Below are positions 61,153-64,000 of a stretch of 64,000 bases of DNA, piece by piece; position 1 is the first letter of the stretch; each line of letters opens with the position of its first letter. A model generated the notes under the pieces. That model made no database searches and was not told where the DNA came from. It worked only from the letters and a program-made list of their open reading frames with translations. Both the position numbers and the translations under genes were made by a program. Source of the stretch: Prevotella sp. (GTDB taxonomy: Bacteria; Bacteroidota; Bacteroidia; Bacteroidales; Bacteroidaceae); the NCBI GenBank assembly GCA_017617615.1, contig JAFZVV010000004.1, positions 6,532 to 70,531 of the forward strand. The letters are read 5' to 3'.

Positions 61153-62109
61153 ATGACAAGCAATAGAATCACCGAACTTTTCGGAATCAAATACCCCGTC
61201 ATTCAGGGCGGCATGGTATGGATAAGCGGATGGCGCCTGGCATCCGCCGTGAGCAATGCCGGCGGTCTGGGACTGCTGGGAGCAGGGTCGATGCACCCGG
61301 AGACACTCGTGGAGCACATCCACAAGATGCGGGAAGCCACCGATAAGCCCTGGGGCGTGAACGTGCCCCTGATGTATCCCGAAATCGACCGTCTCATCGA
61401 CCTGCTCATCGACGAGGGCGTGGGCATTGTCTTCACCTCGGCAGGCAGTCCGAAGAAATACACCCAGCGCCTGCACGACGCAGGCATCAAGGTGGTGCAT
61501 GTGGTGTCGAGTTCGAAATTCGCCAGAAAATGCGAAGAGGCTGGTGTCGATGCCATCGTGGCAGAGGGTTTCGAGGCAGGCGGCCACAACGGCAGGGAGG
61601 AGACCACCACGCTCACGTTGATACCCCAGGTGAGGAAGGCCACGTCGCTGCCACTGATTGCTGCCGGCGGCATCGGTTCCGGACAAGCCATGTTGGCTGC
61701 GATGGCCCTCGGTGCCGAAGGCGTGCAGATAGGCACACTGTTCGCGATGACCGAGGAGAGCAGTGCCTCTGAGGCCTTCAAGACCCGTTGCACGCAACTC
61801 GAGGAGGGCGACACGATGCTTACGCTGAAACTCATCTCGCCCACACGTATGATAAAGAACGACCTTTACAACCGCATTCACGAAGCCGAGCAGGCAGGAG
61901 CCACCGTCGACGACCTCCGTGCCATCATGGGCCAAGCTGCCTCGAAACGGGGCATCTTCGAGGGCGACATCGACAGTGGTGAACTGGAAATCGGTCAGAT
62001 AGCGTCGGCCATAAAAGCCATACGCCCCGTGAGTGAGGTGATGGCACAACTCATTGAGGAATTCAAGAAGGCGCAAGAGAAATTGATAAGATTGAAAATT
62101 GATAATTGA
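61153..62109 (+). CDS. FabK/nitronate monooxygenase-family flavoprotein
   Basis: 318 residues. TIM-barrel FMN protein: VIQGGMVWISGWRLASAVSNAGGLGLLGAGSM, VAEGFEAGGHNGREE (catalytic His region of FabK/NMO), and LIAAGGIGSGQAMLAAMALGAEGVQIGTLF. Enoyl-ACP reductase II and nitronate monooxygenase cannot be told apart here, though Bacteroidetes members are often named FabK. The C-terminal RLKIDN-stop is coded by the repeat that begins at about 62088. Confidence 0.88.
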   Translation: MTSNRITELFGIKYPVIQGGMVWISGWRLASAVSNAGGLGLLGAGSMHPETLVEHIHKMREATDKPWGVNVPLMYPEIDRLIDLLIDEGVGIVFTSAGSPKKYTQRLHDAGIKVVHVVSSSKFARKCEEAGVDAIVAEGFEAGGHNGREETTTLTLIPQVRKATSLPLIAAGGIGSGQAMLAAMALGAEGVQIGTLFAMTEESSASEAFKTRCTQLEEGDTMLTLKLISPTRMIKNDLYNRIHEAEQAGATVDDLRAIMGQAASKRGIFEGDIDSGELEIGQIASAIKAIRPVSEVMAQLIEEFKKAQEKLIRLKIDN

Positions 62110-62354
62110 AGATTGAAGATTAAGGGGAGTTAAAGGGAAGTTAAAGGGAAGTTAAAGGGAAGTTAAAGGGAAGTTAAAGGGACATATGTCATGTGACTCA
62201 GTTCACTCAGCCCATTTCGTTCATTCAGCCCATTCTGCCCATTTTGCCCATTTCGCCCATTCTGCCCATTATCACAAAATCTTCAATCTTCAATTTTCAA
62301 TCTTCAATCGGGCGAAGCCCGAAATCAATTTTCAATCGGGCGAAGCCCGAAATT
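62088..62354 (-). repeat. Composite repeat, copy II (inverted relative to copy I)
   Basis: Reading +: ATTGAAAATTGATAATTGAAGATT (62092-62121 area), GTTAAAGGGAA x5 (62128-62181), GGGACA...TGACTCAGTTCACTCAG (62179-62210), CCCATTTYGCCCATTC iterations (62211-62270), TCACAAAATCTTCAAT (62271-62308), then CGGGCGAAGCCCGAAAT twice (62309-62354). Same modules and order as copy I, reverse-complemented. It supplies the FabK-like C-terminus at one end and the MATE C-terminus (FRASPD-stop) at the other. Confidence 0.82.
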
Positions 62355-63693
62355 TCATCCACTTCCCCCGGAAGAGGCGGGCGGTGAGCAGGATACCACG
62401 GAAGGTGAGTTCGATGGCCATAGCGAGCCATACGCCACGCAAGCCATAATGGATGGACAATGCATAAGCAAGGGTGAGGCGCACGAACCACATACTTCCA
62501 AGACTGATGATGGCAGGCTTGAGCGTATCGCCAGCCCCGACGCAAACACAGACGGCCACGATGGAAGCAGCAAACATGGGTTCGGCGAAGGCCTCTATGC
62601 GCAGGCATTGCGCGCCCAACTGCCTGATTTCCTCCACCGGTGTCATCAGCGCCATCATTTCGGGCGCGAAGATGAACATGACGGCACCCATCACCGCCAT
62701 CACCGCCATGCCACAGTAGAGCGACATCCGTGCGAAACTGCGGCAGAGGTCGGCCCTCCGTGCTCCCATACTCTGTCCGATGAGTGTAGTGGCCGCTTCA
62801 CCGATACCATATCCTGGCATGTAGCACAAGCTCTCGGCGGTGATACCGAGGGTGTTGGCAGCGATAGCGATATTCCCCAGAGGTGCCACAATCATCGTAC
62901 TTACAATCTGTGCGCCACCCATCAGCACCGACTGCACAGCCATGGGAAGACCTATCTTCAGCGCATTGTGCAGATAATCAGCCACCCAGAAGAAATGCTC
63001 CCCCACCCTTCGCAGCGACAGCATCTCGTTGCGGAAGACGGCGATGTAGGCTTGTGCCAGACTACACAGGAAGATGGACAGTGAAGAGCCTACAGCGGCT
63101 CCCACCACGCCCATGCCGGCAATGAAGATGAAGAAATAGTTGAACAGCACGTCGAGCACGCACATGATGATGCTTACCAGACTCGGTATGCGCATGTTTC
63201 CAGAACACTTGAGCATGGCACCTGAGAGGCTGTTGAGCTGGAAGAAGGGCACCGAGAGGGCAAAGATAAGGAAATAGAGCGAGGCATCGCCTGCAATGGC
63301 GTCCCCTCCACCCAACCAATAGGGAAGTGGGCGGGCTATCGCCACGGCAACTATTACCATGACCAGGCTGAGCAATGTGGAGACGATAAGCGCATGGCGA
63401 AACACCTGACGTGCCTTCACGAAATCGTTGGCACCGATGAAATGTGCCACCTGCACCGAGAATCCCATCGACGCCGCACCGGTGAGGCTGAGGACGAGCC
63501 ATGTAGAGGTTTCCACCAACCCCACCGCTGCCGAAGCCTCCGCACCGAGATGTCCGACCATGGCCTGGTCGATGAAAAACATCACAACGCTGGTTATCTG
63601 GGCCAAAATGGAAGGAATGCTCAACTGTATGATCAAGTTGAGTTTGTCGCTGTTGGCCAATGGCTTACCATCACGTATCAGTTGCAACAGCAT
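62332..63693 (-). CDS. MATE-family multidrug/metabolite exporter
   Basis: 453 residues from MLLQLIRDGKPL; ATG 63720 would sit at the transcription start. Twelve hydrophobic helices, with SIPSILAQITSVVMFFIDQAMVGHLGA and ESLCYMPGYGIGEAATTLIGQSMGA typical of MATE. Expels drugs or metabolites with Na+ or H+. Its last six codons lie in the composite repeat. Confidence 0.9.
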   Translation of the reverse strand: MLLQLIRDGKPLANSDKLNLIIQLSIPSILAQITSVVMFFIDQAMVGHLGAEASAAVGLVETSTWLVLSLTGAASMGFSVQVAHFIGANDFVKARQVFRHALIVSTLLSLVMVIVAVAIARPLPYWLGGGDAIAGDASLYFLIFALSVPFFQLNSLSGAMLKCSGNMRIPSLVSIIMCVLDVLFNYFFIFIAGMGVVGAAVGSSLSIFLCSLAQAYIAVFRNEMLSLRRVGEHFFWVADYLHNALKIGLPMAVQSVLMGGAQIVSTMIVAPLGNIAIAANTLGITAESLCYMPGYGIGEAATTLIGQSMGARRADLCRSFARMSLYCGMAVMAVMGAVMFIFAPEMMALMTPVEEIRQLGAQCLRIEAFAEPMFAASIVAVCVCVGAGDTLKPAIISLGSMWFVRLTLAYALSIHYGLRGVWLAMAIELTFRGILLTARLFRGKWMKFRASPD

Positions 63694-63720
63694 ATCGCTT
63701 TTTCCTTGGATTGTGCCCAT

Positions 63721-64000
63721 TATTCTGCAAAGGTAGTGAAAACCGAGTGCAATGCGGAATAAACAACGAAGTTTTTATTCCCATTGCCGAGGTGCCTCCT
63801 ACCTTCGCCGCGAAGCGGCAAAGTACGAGTAAGCGAGCGGAAAGCAAAAGAAACTCCGTTTTCCTGTTTTTCAGATTTTTTCTTATCTAGAAGAATGATG
63901 CCTGATTTTCAACAATTTAGCTTTTGAAATTTGCAAATTTGGGTGTCTCGCACTAAATTTGCATAATGTTTATCCGTAGAAAGCCTAATAAATCAGGCAC
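63721..64000. other. Right-end intergenic region with repeat, promoter and inverted repeat
   Basis: A TACCTTTG box for the MATE gene (63735-63728). 63784-63880 holds GCCGAGGTGCC plus TACCTTCG...AAGCGAGC, related to the 74-bp repeat and to module 2 of the composite repeat. TTTG (63930-63933), 20-base spacer, TAAATTTG (63954-63961) is a full + promoter aimed out of the window. TGCCTGATTT (63902-63911 area) and AAATCAGGCA near 63989-63999 form an inverted pair around it. Confidence 0.55.
63930..63961 (+). promoter_or_regulatory. Promoter of an unseen downstream gene
   Basis: TTTG (63930-63933), 20-base spacer, TAAATTTG (63954-63961); full consensus with no start codon of a recognisable gene before the window ends. 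Confidence 0.65.

Noticed and set aside
62120..62280. CRISPR-like array from evenly spaced GTTAAAGGGAA and CCCATT units
   Set aside because: The units are 11-15 bases with no unique spacers and no cas genes; they are modules of the composite repeat.

Overview
The window looks like a piece of a Bacteroidetes chromosome, most likely Prevotellaceae-like. Supporting signs are SusC/SusD pairs, a Bacteroidetes-type rpoZ next to DUF4293, a BamD lipoprotein, DUF6057 and DUF4468 proteins, single-chain pyruvate:ferredoxin oxidoreductase, a K+-dependent-type membrane pyrophosphatase and PPDK. Nearly all transcription units start with the Bacteroidetes sigma-70 signature TAnnTTTG, often with TTTG 19-20 bases upstream. 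Shine-Dalgarno sites are mostly absent. There are no rRNA, tRNA, phage or CRISPR features that I can recognise.

Layout. 1-5926: 3' end of a GH2-type glycosidase with a malectin-like domain, then a compact SusC and a SusD. 6013-7898: tryptophanase (tnaA) behind an unusually long, structured 5' leader. 7899-14503: a four-gene operon made of two tandem copies of a DUF6057 membrane protein plus a beta-propeller lipoprotein carrying a CxxCH haem-type motif; this is the best candidate for an undescribed system. 14708-20649: susC-susD-small lipoprotein operon ending in its own terminator. 20963-23898: recA, a carboxy(nor)spermidine dehydrogenase and a small conserved protein. 23922-24139: a 74-bp tandem repeat carrying promoter motifs. 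24277-30552: NhaD antiporter, EamA exporter, GtrA-like protein, PAP2 phosphatase, trmO, tatAC and an orphan iron-type ABC ATPase. 30945-32333: a PP2C-like protein with a degenerate active site and a membrane anchor. 32678-41545: small membrane protein, PPDK, RNA uracil methyltransferase, OprO/P-like porin, membrane pyrophosphatase and a tiny poly-His membrane protein. 41644-49388: GH43, an ATP-grasp-like protein, a divergent AAA/DUF4143 ATPase and PFOR. 49687-53000: an LEA-like lipoprotein, two tandem Cys4 mini-proteins, and the bamD-rpoZ-DUF4293 operon. 53236-63720: uvrB, DUF4468 protein, small membrane protein, large porin, HD hydrolase, menA, an orphan PflA-like radical SAM protein, a FabK-like flavoprotein and a MATE exporter. 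The last 280 bases hold a repeat and a strong outward promoter.

How it fits together. The genes suit a saccharolytic and proteolytic anaerobe. Outer-membrane SusCD pairs and GH2/GH43 enzymes bring in and cut glycans. PPDK and PFOR run the PEP/pyruvate node with low-potential ferredoxin, and the membrane pyrophosphatase recycles PPi to an ion gradient that NhaD can use. MenA supplies menaquinone for anaerobic respiration. Tryptophanase releases indole, pyruvate and ammonia.

Non-coding structure is rich. Two inverted copies of a multi-module composite repeat (about 55987-56177 and 62088-62354) abut gene ends and supply the last codons and stops of three genes. A shorter repeat of another family is inserted in frame inside one DUF6057 gene. 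A 74-bp unit is tandemly repeated before nhaD, with a relative at 63800. Start sites are mostly inferred from promoter position and family N-termini, so several carry alternatives.
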